NCBI RefSeq assembly: GCF_022965805.1
Contig: NC_133109.1
Coordinates: forward strand, 4,131,869-4,195,868
Length of the DNA: 64,000 bases
From: Primulina eburnea
Lineage: Eukaryota; Streptophyta; Magnoliopsida; Lamiales; Gesneriaceae
Reading direction: 5' to 3'
Part shown: in pieces, positions 33,722-44,736 of the stretch
Layout of the letters: each line of letters starts with the position of its first letter
Numbering within the stretch: position 1 is the stretch's first letter
Notes under the pieces: generated by a model
What the model was told of the DNA's origin: nothing
What the model saw: the letters and a program-made list of their open reading frames with translations, nothing else
Database searches by the model: none
Made by a program: the position numbers and the translations under genes

Positions 33722-34639
33722 TGTTAGTCGAAATATGTACGCACAAACTGAAAGGTACAAAGAAAACTGAAGTAGTATTGCAATAAGCAAAACAACAGGA
33801 CAGTGCAAAAATAAATCAAACCGAGGCCTGTATGAAATACAGTGTCCTTAAAACAGATTCGTCCCCTTCGGTGTGTGCTACGAGAATGAACGTGGACGTC
33901 TGTTTCCCAGGATACAACGGAAAACCAGTAGTTCCGTAGCACAAGGCACCACCACGGCGAACTGAAAAAGTACCTGAACTTTATCACGAGAGTAGAACAA
34001 CAACAGAGGAACAGCAGCAGCCGAGACAACAGAACAAACGAAGCTTCGAAAATTTGGGAGTGCAGAGAGTGTGTTGGATTATTTGAATGACTTGAGGCTG
34101 CACCTACATATAGGCATTCATGTGGACGGTTACGGCTGGCCATTCGAAAGGTCAAAGGTCAGCAGCTGGAACACCAAAAAGTCAGCAGTTACAACACCAA
34201 GGGTCATTTCAGTTTCGAGCACCAACTGAAACACCAGTTGGAACGCCAGCTGTGCCAGCTGAAACTGTTCCACAATATAATTTTCCGAAAATAAAATTAG
34301 CAAAAGCCAGGTGAGCCTCGGTGGGAAATTTTGCCTTGATCGGTCCGACATTCGACGCGCCCAGGTCGCGCACGTACGCCTGCACACAAGTCAAGCCTTT
34401 TTCCACTGCAAATCGAGCCCATGATTTGCACCCCCCTTGCGCCTGTGCGCGCGAGAGAGAGCTTCTTGACAAATCATTGTTACACCACCATAAAGTGCAG
34501 CTCAATATAAGCTCACCAATGCTATGTTCATTTTCCAATGTGGGATTTTTCCCACTTGCCATTTATTAGACCTTGCTTGCTTATCTAATTTCCCATTCAA
34601 AGATCAAGCCCAAAGCCCAATAAACCTCTAAGTCCAACA
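33722..34639 (-). mobile_element. Solo LTR (918 bp)
   Basis: On the minus strand it runs from TGTTGGACTTAGAGG to CGACTAACA, TG...CA form. It is bounded by a perfect 5-bp duplication GGGGA (33717-33721 and 34640-34644) with no internal region, so it is a solo LTR left by recombination. Several short ORFs inside are incidental. Confidence 0.85.
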
Positions 34640-34644
34640 GGGGA

Positions 34645-35636
34645 GACAACAATAATAGCAACCATTGATCAAATAACATGGAAAGATCCCAAGACATAGA
34701 CAACAATGCCATGTCTTCTTAGGTACTTGTATATAAATTATCCAAAGCATCCTCCACATCACATAACCAACCGCATGTGGTACCACCCAACCCCCCCCCC
34801 CCCCCCCCCCCCCCCCCCGACTTCACATGTATGTAATCTCCTCCAACTAATAATATTCCAAAAATTGTATATGTGTATGTACGTATCTGTTTATGCATAT
34901 AATATTTGTATACATGTGTGTGTGTATATATATATATGAATTTTTTTGGGTACTACTTGGAATTTATATGTGCACATACATTGTACCGGAAAGTACGTCA
35001 ATATTGTCATTTGGAAATAGTCTAATTTCAAAAGGAAAAAAAAATTAATTTCATGTAATTGAATAAAGTTTTACCCGTTGAGAAAATACATATTCAACCT
35101 TCGATCTATGGTTAGCGAATTAAATCAACTTCTTCGACACATAGGAGTTTTTTTTCTTTGGATCTAAAAAAAAGTCGTCTCATTTATTAAAATTGCGAAG
35201 TGGACACACTTTATATAATACTAATAATTGTACGTGCACATTAATTAGTATTTTTGCTTAATATGAAGAATACACTAATTATATCATTTTGACTTTACGA
35301 ATAAAAATACAAATATCAAAAGTTCATAATGTGATTGAAGATGATACAAATCTAAGGTCAAAAATCAATTAGTACGCGCGGTAAAAAAAGAAAAAGAAAA
35401 AAAGAGAGAGATAGTGAAGTGCATATGGATAATATTTCGATACTTTAGAATAAATAGGGAAAATTATATTTTTTGTGACGTAATTTGTATTTTTCAACTT
35501 TTAATCTTTTTATTAGTTAATTCACAATTTTAGTTTTTTTCACGAGTTTTGACGTGACGTAAGATATATTCACGATGCTAGGTGACACGTCATCATTTTA
35601 TGGTTCGAAAATCCAAATCATAATGTTACAATGTCA
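34645..35636. other. Spacer with poly-C tract and simple repeats
   Basis: No gene. It contains the C tract at 34791-34818, GTGTGT/ATATAT runs near 34915-34940, and AT-rich DNA. Confidence 0.5.
34791..34818. repeat. Poly-C tract (28 bp)
   Basis: Twenty-eight consecutive C; the length is likely uncertain in any assembly. Confidence 0.95.
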
Positions 35637-35644
35637 CTTCTGAT

Positions 35645-35900
35645 TAGATATGTCAAAATGGGCTGACGGGGCGCAACTCGTCATTAGGCGGGAAGGACCT
35701 CTAAATGGTCAATCCAGTCCAACATGATGAAATAGCGGGGCGGGCCAGCTTGCCCCGTTTGGGCTCGATCCATCTTGACCCGCAACCCAAACGGACTCAA
35801 CCCATTTGGCCCGCCTCCAAACGAGCGGCTATTTTATCAACTCAATCCGTTCAATTGTTATAGCGGGACGAACCAGACCTAACCTAATTTGACAAGTCTA
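35645..35900. mobile_element. hAT-type MITE (256 bp)
   Basis: Ends TAGATATGTCAAAATGGG and (reverse complement) TAGACTTGTCAAATTAGG, flanked by the perfect 8-bp duplication CTTCTGAT (35637-35644 and 35901-35908). The interior is GC-richer (GGGGCGGGCC, CCCGTTTGGG). Confidence 0.85.
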
Positions 35901-35908
35901 CTTCTGAT

Positions 35909-36199
35909 GTTGAAAAAATTTATGCAAATTAGTATAATAGAAAAATCATGAACTGTCAAGAAACATGATGAAAGAGAAAAACATCCATATTAGAAGATAA
36001 AAAATGCAATATTTCAAGAATAAATATAATCATTGAGTCGGACGCTCTCTTAATTGTCGATGTCTTGTGAAATGTGTTTGTTTAACGTAAAAAGTAATGT
36101 GTAATAGAGGTACTTGTGTTTCAGTGGTAAGTGTTGTGTGTGGTATTATAACATCTAACATAACATGTAGCGAAAAAATTCAACACAAAAAACTTTACG
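35909..36199. other. AT-rich spacer
   Basis: Nothing recognised. Confidence 0.4.
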
Positions 36200-36204
36200 T
36201 AAAT

Positions 36205-36393
36205 TGTTAGGACCAATGGAATCCGGATATCTCCACACTGGTATGATATTGTCCACTTTGGGTTTTAACTCTCATGATTTTGCTTTTGGAACCACCCAAA
36301 AAGCCTCATACCAATGGAGATATCATTCAATCTTTATTAACCCATGATCTTTCTCTAGATCTTCCAATGTGGGACTTTGGTTGTATCCCAACA
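36205..36393 (+). mobile_element. Small solo LTR, TRIM-like (189 bp)
   Basis: TGTTAGGACCAATGG...GTATCCCAACA with the perfect 5-bp duplication TAAAT on both sides (36200-36204 and 36394-36398). The interior words (ATATTGTCCACTTTGGG, ATACCAATGGAGATATC) belong to a repeat I recall as widespread in eudicots. Confidence 0.8.
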
Positions 36394-36398
36394 TAAAT

Positions 36399-37019
36399 AA
36401 ATTAAGACACAAAGAATTATGTACAAATATGTTTGTGGTGCCTAATGGCAAGAAATTCACTAAAAAAATATTTTCAGTTTATACAAAAACAATGCTAATA
36501 AATAACAACACATCAAAGGATTAAAGTGCATCCAAACTATCTATTACCAACATAATCAAACAACTATAGATGAAATATAGTTCCACGAACAAGTCTCCAA
36601 CAACTTTTCAAATATGTATTGTGGTTAAATTTCTTAAACATTCTACGACAACAAAACAAAAACAAAGACGTGTAACACATAGAGTGTACCTTGAGTAGAT
36701 GTCTACAAAACATGTGTTGGTTCAATAATTGTCCATATTTGATAGAGCGATCGAATTATTATTCTCTATACGTAATTCATGATGTAATGTTACCTAATTT
36801 GGTTTAACATAGATCTACTGTTTTATTTAAAAAAAAGTTATACAAATCGAATTGGTTGGAATTTAATTAATATTTTAGTTATGCAATAAAAAAATGGAGC
36901 TTTCCCAAGTTGACTAGGATATTAATTGTGGGTCCTGAGGAAGGGGAAAATGTATAGGATTTGGTAGACAGTTATACCGCGACAATAAAGACCAAGCTTA
37001 ATTAGTTCTGATTTTACTT
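36399..37019. other. AT-rich spacer
   Basis: No gene or repeat recognised. Confidence 0.4.
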
Positions 37020-37035
37020 AGACACACGTTATTAC

Positions 37036-37113
37036 ATTCTATTATGAATATCGGTAGAATTAATAAGTCTCACAGATTAAGATCCGTGAGACGGTCTCAC
37101 ATGAGACCCACTC
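37036..37113 (+). mobile_element. GAGACGGTCTC MITE, partial copy 4
   Basis: The right part of the element (from TATGAATATCGGTAG to GAGACCCACTC). It lies only a few bases left of the full copy 5 in the same orientation, so the two form a head-to-tail pair. Confidence 0.75.
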
Positions 37114-37118
37114 AAAAT

Positions 37119-37300
37119 GACAAAAACTTGTGTGAGACGGTCTCACGGGTCGTATTTGTGAGACGAATCTCTTATTTGGGTCATCCACGAAAAAATATTA
37201 CTTTTTATGCTAAGAGTATGACTTTTTATTGTAAATATCAGTAGGGTTGACCCGTCTCACAGATTAAGATCCGTGAAGCGGTCTCACATGAGACCCACTC
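37119..37300 (+). mobile_element. GAGACGGTCTC MITE, copy 5
   Basis: Full-length, from ACAAAAACTTGTGTGAGACG to GAGACCCACTC, with both palindromes present. Confidence 0.8.
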
Positions 37301-37339
37301 ATACAAAAATTATTTAGAATGGAGATAGGAGGAGAAATG

Positions 37340-37530
37340 TTGATTTTTTGGTTGAGAGACAGAGGCCCTCCATGTGCAAATTCCCAAACTTTGAAGAAAT
37401 AGACACAATCTCCCCGCAATCCCATGGCCCATTGCTCCCTGATAAAAGCTTTGCACCCATTCCCATGATTGTAAGCAACTACTTTCCAGCTTCGTGTTTC
37501 TTCATCGTCACTCTTTTTTCTATCTTTCAA
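37340..37530 (-). pseudogene. Gene fragment, possibly DUF295/F-box related
   Basis: The minus-strand frame reads RSWKVVAYNHGNGCKAFI and GLRGDCVYFFKVWEF. This has the look of the C-terminal part of plant DUF295 proteins (the GxxGNCIYF motif), but the match is weak and from memory. No start, intron or neighbouring domain is visible. It borders MITE copy 5. Confidence 0.25.
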
Positions 37531-38064
37531 GATTGCTCTACTCCTCGTCTGGTTGAGTTAATTATCATTAATTCATGTTTTTAGAGTGTCATAGGATTGG
37601 GCTGAGACAATATTTTTTTTATCGAATCAAATGTTTTTTAGCAGTTCAAGCAATATATCAATTCCATCGTTGTTCGTTGGAAACTCCTGCGATGAATTAC
37701 ATCCACGGTCTCAACTCGAATCTAGAGAATGCTTCGATCAAACACCGTCCTCGTAGCGCCAGTCATGTGGCGAGAACGAATGGGCTTGAAAAAGAATTCT
37801 TTTTTGTCAAGGTAAAAATTTGTGTGAGACGGTCTCACGGGTCGTATTTCGTTAACCCGTCTGTAATGATCTTATATTTCACCTTTCTTGTTATGAAATA
37901 TTGTTACTATTGTGAGTATCGAGGCGCATTTAAATATCATGATAATGCATTGATTGCAAAAGCTAGGAATAAAATGAATCATAACTTCTACTTCAAAATT
38001 CAAATATCTAAAGCATGGTGAATTAGGGGAAAAAAAATTAGTAATCTAATACGTGCTGGCACAC
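37531..38064. other. Spacer downstream of the GATA gene, with partial MITE
   Basis: A fragment of the GAGACGGTCTC MITE (left end plus about 45 bases) lies at about 37815-37865. The rest is AT-rich, presumably including the 3' UTR of the GATA gene. Confidence 0.45.
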
Positions 38065-39274
38065 TCATTCTATCATGTGCCTCACGTCACGACCGTTGAT
38101 AAAGTCGTGATGGTGAACGAAGAACTCATCGCAGCCGTTGGATACGTTGAAAATGGAGACTTGACTAAGCAAATTCTGGTTCTGCTGTTTTTGGAGATCC
38201 TTCTGCCTTCGGAGCTCGATCACTTTGCGGTGCGAATTCGAATGCTTTGTGGTGACAAAAGTCGGGCTCGCGGCGGGTCGGTACTCGGGCACGAGTCGAC
38301 CCGATTTGAAGCGGACCCCACAGGCGTTGCACAAGGTTTTCGGGCCCATCGGGCCGGTTCGCCATTGTGGGGTCTTCTCTGAAGCGCAGTGAAGGCATTT
38401 CCGGCCTGGAGTGTCTGCGGGCTGTTTTTTGATAGACGGTGTCGTTTTGTGGGTCGGGGAAGGGGAAACGAGGAGGAGGCGGGAAGACCAGTCGCAGGGT
38501 ACGGCGCGTGAGCGTTTGCTTCTGGCTTTGCCTGGGACTGAGACATCGGTGGAGAAAATTGGTGGCGAGTGTGTGGTGGTGACGGAAGAAGAAGTGTCGG
38601 TGGCGGCGCTTTGTGCGGCTGCGGCGGCGGGCGCTGTGGTGTTTGTGGGGATGAAATGGAGTTCCTCGGTTGAGAAGGATTCTTCCACGAAATTCGACAA
38701 CCATTCTAGCTCAGCTAAATCATCATACTGTAGAGGGAAAAAATGAAAAATAAAAAAAATGTCAAATACGAATTAAAATTTTGTGGAAGAAATTTTCATT
38801 ACTGTAATCGCGGCTACATCTTTTTGAAATTTAACATTTTGTATCAGGAAAAATCAACGTCGGTGAGTACAAAAAATTGTGAAAAACGCGCGCATAACTC
38901 ATACGGAACACATTCTCCATGCAGAAAATCGCAAAATACTGGAAAATTATCGAAGAAAAGGGAATCTAAACAACAATTACCGGAACACAGAGTTCATTGC
39001 TGCAAAACTGCGACTCGTTGAAGCTGCGGCAGCTGACATTACCGTTAACCTGGCCGTCGCCTCCGGAAACCGATGAGTTACAGCTGTCAACCGCGGTGAC
39101 GGTGGATGAATCACCGGAATTCCCTCCCAAGCTGTCGAAAAACACGTCGGTCACAGTTTCATCCGCCTTGGAAAAATCCAGCAAATCATCCACCATGAAA
39201 TGAACACCATTATTGTTCAAATTTCCGTTTTCAACAGAAGAAAATTCTCCATAACTACCAACGAAATACTCCAT
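38065..39274 (-). CDS. Class I (subfamily A) GATA zinc-finger transcription factor
   Basis: DNA-binding regulator of WGATAR promoters, nuclear. Two exons: 39274-38981 (98 codons) and 38727-38065. The junction CCG|GTAATT...CTCTACAG|TAT keeps frame, giving 318 residues. Exon 2 opens with [16 protein letters not shown], a motif typical of GATA9/GATA12-type proteins. A basic stretch [11 protein letters not shown] (about residue 165) may serve in nuclear import. The zinc finger CLHC-(18 residues)-CNAC lies at about residues 208-233, followed by the plant basic tail [21 protein letters not shown]. The C-terminus contains [12 protein letters not shown], also family-typical. The 253-bp intron sits before the EWLSNFV motif, as in relatives. 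Start: first Met of exon 1, followed by an acidic DDLLDFS motif. Confidence 0.92.
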
Positions 39275-39600
39275 GAATGTATGAATTCAATCCTCCGATT
39301 TTCTGTATAAATTTTAAGAAATCGAAATGGACAAAAACAGAGCAACGGTAGAGAGAATAAAGGGAAAGAGCTTCTTTTGTAGAAGAAGAGTACGTGTTTT
39401 CAAAGCGAGGGTGAGGAGGGTGGGCTTTTGATGAGTCAGACCAGGGGCAAAACGGGAAATATAAAAAAATATTATTTAAAAATTCACTTCAATACTAAAT
39501 GAATAATTTGTACTTAAAAAATAAATAAATAAACTTTGTTACTTTTCTTTTATATAATTAATAAATGCGTGCATTCAATATCCATTTAACGGTAAAGTAT
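39275..39600. promoter_or_regulatory. GATA gene 5' UTR and promoter region
   Basis: Upstream sequence on the minus strand includes CT/GA-rich leader DNA (about 39340-39390). No clear TATA box was identified and no other gene is seen. Confidence 0.35.
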
Positions 39601-39770
39601 ATCCTACCCCTGCGGGCACTGCCCGCAGGGTAGATCTAACGGCTCGGATTTTTCCGAGCCAATTTTTTTTTTTTTTTAATACATGGTGGTGGGCCCGGAT
39701 CACTCATGTGGAGTGATCCGGGCCGTTCCCTTCCCGTGCAGGCACTGCCTACACGGGCAGGGTGAAATAA
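39601..39770. repeat. Cluster of four GC-rich hairpins (MITE-like)
   Basis: Four consecutive inverted repeats were read directly. They are: 39604-39633 (13-bp arms, one bulge, 3-base loop); 39641-39660 (GGCTCGG/CCGAGCC, 6-base loop); 39692-39724 (perfect 14-bp arms GGCCCGGATCACTC, 5-base loop); and 39733-39757 (11-bp arms with one mismatch, loop ACT). The outer hairpins share GGCACTGCC and are followed or preceded by similar CCCTGC words, so they may be the termini of one small element. There is no ORF. Confidence 0.8.
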
Positions 39771-39815
39771 TCCCCATTTAACCTACCCGTTTACATTGTT
39801 TAAATCATTTTTATT

Positions 39816-39982
39816 AAGCAAAAACTTGTATGAGACGGTATCACGAGTCGTATTTTGTAATACATATATTTTATTTGGGTTATCCATAAAAGCTAAAAGT
39901 ACTACTTTTTATTGTGAATATCTGTCCGGTTGATCCGTCTCACAGATAAAAATTCGTGAAACTGTCTCACAATAGACCTAAT
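39816..39982 (+). mobile_element. GAGACGGTCTC MITE, copy 6
   Basis: 167 bp, diverged, flanked by the perfect 9-bp duplication ATTTTTATT (39807-39815 and 39983-39991). Confidence 0.8.
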
Positions 39983-39991
39983 ATTTTTATT

Positions 39992-41575
39992 TTTAAAATG
40001 ATTCAATTTCGATTACACGGATAATTGCAAAATAACTAATAATCAAATGAAATTGTATTTCATATATAAAATTAATTAATTATAAAAAAATTAAAAATAT
40101 ATTTAATTTTACTTTAATACCCTTTTGTTTTTTCTTTTCTTTTCCTTGTTTTTATCATTCTATCCCTTTTGTTTTTACTCCTACTTTTTTTGCGAGAGAC
40201 TAGCAAGCAAGGAATAAAATGTGGAAATTATATATATTAGTTTTTTTTATTTCTTTTTTTAGAATACTCTATTTTAATTCCAATTATATAAATATTTTAA
40301 TATAAAATTACATTAAATTTTGCATTTCATGCTAGTGCATATAATATATATAGCAAATGTAATAAAAACATTGCACTTGATTCATGCATTATTTAGGTAA
40401 ATCAATATAAAATAAATATTATATATATATTCTTATATGTCAGGTATGTATGTATAAGCAAGTATATTTAATTTAAATTTTTAATTTTCAAGTGAAAAAT
40501 AATTTATTAATGAAAATTGATTGAGCAAAAAATTACTAAAAAAAAAAATTTCAACCTTTTACCCTTGAGAATCGATCTCCCATGTTTTGTCCACGAGACT
40601 ACACCACTAATGTCCAAGTTTACAGCTTGATTCTCTCTCTAATTATTTTAGCCAGAAAAAATAGCACTTTGACCATTTTATTTTTATTTAATTAGTTTTT
40701 TTAGACAAACCCATAATTAATATTTACTCATGTTATTATATTCCTTGACCCACGTTTAAGCACGATGGGTACAGCTTGTACTTAATCTAATGATATGGTC
40801 ACCGTTGTTTTTGAGTGTTTACCGTGTCGTCTTAAAATCCAGTGAAATTCAAAATATACGAGAAAACAGATATTGTTTGGGTTCAAAAATGGGTTAGCTA
40901 CCCATAGTAGGATCAAACGTCGGAATAGGAGGTGGTGATCCCTATTCTTTATTTATGATAGGAGATGACATACCGGGGTGAAGAAGGTGGTTTCATATGG
41001 AGGGAATGTAGGATCCCTTTGGTTGTTTGTAATATTTGTATTTCCCGCATGTTTTATCTACAGGTTTTTGCATCGTTTCGTCTATCAGGCCGATTACAGT
41101 TTTAAAAGTTATCTTTCAATGACTGAATTACTTCAACATCATATTAGAACAAACGTTTGGTGTAATAAAAGAGTTTGTTGATTGATTTATTCTTGTTATT
41201 GGTGTCAATTTATACATTAAAAGTGTTGGTTCACCATGACATGGAATGAAAGGTCACTTTTGGCTTAGTTTGAATAGTTACAATGTCTATTATTTGGCCA
41301 ATTTACATCACATGTTTCATTTAATTTCATGTGCATTTACCATTACAAGTCCCACATATGACATGACATATGCTCCAAATTAGGAGATTAATCTTTCACT
41401 TATATGAATCATTTAATTTCTAAAAAATTATTAGTTTTAGATAATTTTAATTTTCTTTTTCCGTGTTATTAGATATACTAGTACTCTAGAGCACGTGTTG
41501 TCTGCTTGTTCGATCGTAGTTTTGTTTTTAATTTATTTTTGTTTCGTCAATATTTGTAATTAGGTTGTAGAATAA
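39992..41575. other. AT-rich intergenic region
   Basis: No supported gene. Frames are short and composition is low-complexity (A/T runs). Confidence 0.5.
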
Positions 41576-41584
41576 TTTTTTTTT

Positions 41585-41766
41585 GGCAAAAACTTGTGTG
41601 TGACGGTCTCACGGGTCAAATTTTGTGAGACGGATCTTTATTTGGGTAATCCATGAAATAGTATTGCTTTTTATGCTAAGAGTACTACTTTTTGTGGTGA
41701 ATATGGGTAGGGTTGACCCGTCTCACAGATTGATATCCGTGAGACGGTCTCACATGAGACCTACTC
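41585..41766 (+). mobile_element. GAGACGGTCTC MITE, copy 7
   Basis: 182 bp, both ends intact, flanked by T runs on each side (compatible with a 9-T duplication). Confidence 0.85.
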
Positions 41767-41953
41767 TTTTTTTTTTTGTAGTTTGAATAAAAATAGAAAT
41801 AATATTATAGTTATAAGAATATGAGAAAGACATATCACGAACCAATCGATGTAGAAATATGACTAAATATGTACAAGATTTCTTTATTCTTTTAAATATT
41901 TTTTTTTAAAAAAATTAATTTAAATCAAACTATTTTAGTTATATAATAATCTA

Positions 41954-42136
41954 GGGTAAATATTTTGTGAGACGGTCTCACGAATCTTTATCTGTGAGAC
42001 GAGTCAACTCTACCGATATTCACAATAAAAAGTAATACTCTTAACATAAAAAATAATATTTTTTCATGGATGAGCAAAATAAGAGATCCGTCTCACAAAA
42101 TACGACATGTGAGACCGTCTCATACAAGTTTTTGCC
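41954..42136 (-). mobile_element. GAGACGGTCTC MITE, copy 8
   Basis: 183 bp in inverse orientation to copy 7, flanked by the perfect 9-bp duplication AATAATCTA (41945-41953 and 42137-42145). Confidence 0.88.
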
Positions 42137-42145
42137 AATAATCTA

Positions 42146-42470
42146 ACATATGTTCAATATATTATTTTTTTGTTACATTTGTTTCAATATTTATACTAAG
42201 TATTTATATGTGATTAAATTTATTTGTTATATCAATATTAACATTTTTTTTAAAAATAAGATAACTTTGTTTTACTTAAACATGGCTAATTATTTTGGGA
42301 TGAATATATTGAGTCAAACAAATTAAACCGATATCTAGATTGAGAAAATTTCAAATGCCAATCATCCCCTTAAAATTTTTTTTTTCCTTTGTATAAAAAA
42401 ATCTCACTATAAACTCTACATATCTGTTTTCTTTCCCGGAGCCGCCACTTTCCAGAAATTAAATATTGAT
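42146..42470. other. AT-rich spacer
   Basis: Nothing recognised. Confidence 0.4.
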
Positions 42471-42479
42471 ATTATATAT

Positions 42480-42646
42480 GGCAAAAACTTGTGTGAGACG
42501 GTCTCACGGATCGTATTTGTGAGACAGATATCTTATTTGGGTCACCCATGAAAAAATATTACTTTTTATGCTAAGAGTATTATTTTTTATTATGAATATG
42601 GGTATGATTGACCCGTCTCACATATTATCTCACATTAGACACACTC
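42480..42646 (+). mobile_element. GAGACGGTCTC MITE, copy 9
   Basis: Left end intact; the right end has lost part of the inner palindrome. No clear duplication in the AT-rich flanks. Confidence 0.75.
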
Positions 42647-43830
42647 TATATATAATATAACAATAAAAAAATATCTCTTTTTAATTTTAGTTCGTGGGGC
42701 CCAGCTAACCACGTGACAAAGATGAGGTTGCTTTGTCAGCCATCATGTGATACAGTGATAGGCCTTTAAATAAATCAAATTGCTCTCGATTATTTTATTA
42801 TTTATTATTTATTATTTATTATTTATTATTTCTTATAAAATAACGTAAAACGATTCTTCGTACATGCAACTATTTAGCACTGAATTTCTTCCTTAAAGGC
42901 TAACCTATCATGGGTCATAGTCCAAATGCTCTCAATAATTTGTAGTTTAATTTGTAGTTTTTATACGATATCAATGTCCCAAGACGAGATTTCGAATTCG
43001 AAACTCAATCATAAAAATCTACTTCTCCTATAAAAAAACACAAATAAAAAAGGCCATTTTCGATTATGTGAACTAATCTTGTCTAGAAAATAGTCACTTA
43101 AAGTAACACACTAACACTCAAAGATTGTCACTTTAATACTTGAATTTCAAGACTCTAGGAAATACCATCTTCAACCATGCACAATACCATCTTGAACAAA
43201 AGACACTTCCAAAAAAAAACCTCATGAATGAGACGGAATGCCAGTAACTTGGATGTAAAAAGGGAACCATGCAGGAAAATGAGACTGACAAACCCTATAC
43301 AGTGACATTTTCTAAAAGGAGTGATCACCGCGGAGATGGACACTGGTAATTTATTACCGATAATGAGTTCGTGTTTTTTACAGAGTAAATTTTAGATAAA
43401 AAAAACTCACAAATACATATCCAGTTACATTTTCTTACCAATAGGGTCCAGTACGAACCAATATTTCTTGAACACATGAAGCTTAAACGAAACCATTATC
43501 AATTAGCAAACTTCGGAGTTCGGCCACTAGACAAAAACCTATTTTTGTGTCTCTGAGAAAAGATAGTACTGAATATGCGCAGACAAAGTGAATAAACAGC
43601 CTGAAAATGATGTCCCATCAATGTTCTAGTTAATTGCGTTGCAGAAGTCTGCTTCTTCAAGTCAAATTAGTCAATAAAAAGAAGTCAGGTGAAATATCCC
43701 GACCCTGAGTCTCAAGCTAGTTGGAATCGACTTCATAAAAGCAGTATATGGAAACAGGATATACCTTAAAGCCTTAAAAAAGAAGATCCGGAAACGATCT
43801 AGTATAAAAAAATATTAGGAACTAAAAATT
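42647..43830. other. Spacer downstream of SEC13, with TTATTTA repeat
   Basis: Contains a short TTATTTA tandem repeat at 42791-42831. The part next to 43830 would hold the SEC13 3' UTR. No other gene was supported. Confidence 0.5.
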
Positions 43831-44736
43831 TCATGAGTCGACTGTAGTCACCTGCTGCCACTCTCCGTCCACTGCTTCTTTCCAGAGTGTCACAGTGTTT
43901 TGCCCATCAGCCACAGCAAGTATGTTTCCGGTAAGCGACCACGAGACCCTCCAAACAGGAGTCTTGAAATCCTTCAAAACTTTGCCATTCCATTGATCAC
44001 CTTCCTTCAGAGAAGTCCATAGTATTACCTTTCCATCTTGAGAAGCACTTGCAATTGTTGACTTGGGAAGTCCTAGGTTTGGTGCCCAAGAAACATCCCG
44101 CACCCAATCGCTATGCATGCTCAGAGCTGGGAAGCAATCCAATCTCCAAGTTCCATTGTCAAACTTCCACACTTTCACCGTATTATCACAGCCACCGGAT
44201 GCTAGTTTCTGAACAGGATCGAGTAGGCCAGTGCCTACTAGAGCACCAGGGGTGGTTGATGGGGCCCACGAGACAGATGTTACACCAACTGGATGAGCCT
44301 GGTCTATACGTGATTTGTCCCATCCACCATCAGGACCTGCCATGTAAACTGATATATTACCATCCGAAGATCCACATGCGAGACATAGGCCAAGTTCATG
44401 AGGTGCCCAAGATATCGAATTGACAGATGCTTTGTGATCATCGAAAACATGAGCCTGTATCCACTCGTTTTGATTTCCTTCCCTCCAAATGACAACCTTT
44501 CCATCATACGAACAAGAAGCAAGAAGCGACCCAAATTTCGGATGCGCCCATGCTACTTGCCAAACAGGCCCTTGGTGACCAGTTAAAGTAGCAAGATGCT
44601 GAGATCCCGAGTTCGTAACTCCAATGATCTTGATCGTATTGTCAGACGAGCCCGTAGCGAGACGTTTACCATAGTAATCCATTGCCACATCATGAACAAC
44701 ATCTTGGTGGCCAGTCTCAATCTTTTGTCCAGGCAT
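43831..44736 (-). CDS. SEC13: SEC13 WD40 protein (COPII coat / nuclear pore Y-complex)
   Basis: Six-bladed WD40 scaffold that pairs with SEC31 in the COPII outer coat at ER exit sites and with NUP145C/NUP96 in the nuclear pore. The reading frame is 301 residues, the normal family length, without introns. I chose the ATG at 44736 (MPGQKIETGHQDVVHDVAMD) because it matches the family N-terminus; an upstream in-frame Met at 44766 adds only ten unrelated residues. Repeats are visible as YYGKRLATGSSDNTIKI, FGSLLASCSYDGKVVIW, CLACGSSDGNISVY, KLASGGCDNTVKVW, TIASASQDGKVILW and ILAVADGQNTVTLW. The frame ends TTVDS. A 5' UTR intron is likely upstream but cannot be fixed by eye. Confidence 0.95.
   Translation of the reverse strand: MPGQKIETGHQDVVHDVAMDYYGKRLATGSSDNTIKIIGVTNSGSQHLATLTGHQGPVWQVAWAHPKFGSLLASCSYDGKVVIWREGNQNEWIQAHVFDDHKASVNSISWAPHELGLCLACGSSDGNISVYMAGPDGGWDKSRIDQAHPVGVTSVSWAPSTTPGALVGTGLLDPVQKLASGGCDNTVKVWKFDNGTWRLDCFPALSMHSDWVRDVSWAPNLGLPKSTIASASQDGKVILWTSLKEGDQWNGKVLKDFKTPVWRVSWSLTGNILAVADGQNTVTLWKEAVDGEWQQVTTVDS

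Noticed and set aside
34130..34562. Overlapping ORFs in both strands
   Set aside because: They lie within the 918-bp solo LTR and look like chance frames in GC-richer sequence.
38165..38704. 179-codon alternative minus frame over the GATA gene
   Set aside because: Out-of-frame shadow; the GATA zinc finger frame explains the sequence fully.
39601..39770. CRISPR array or bacterial-type terminators
   Set aside because: The hairpins are not evenly spaced direct repeats, and the genome is clearly plant nuclear DNA.
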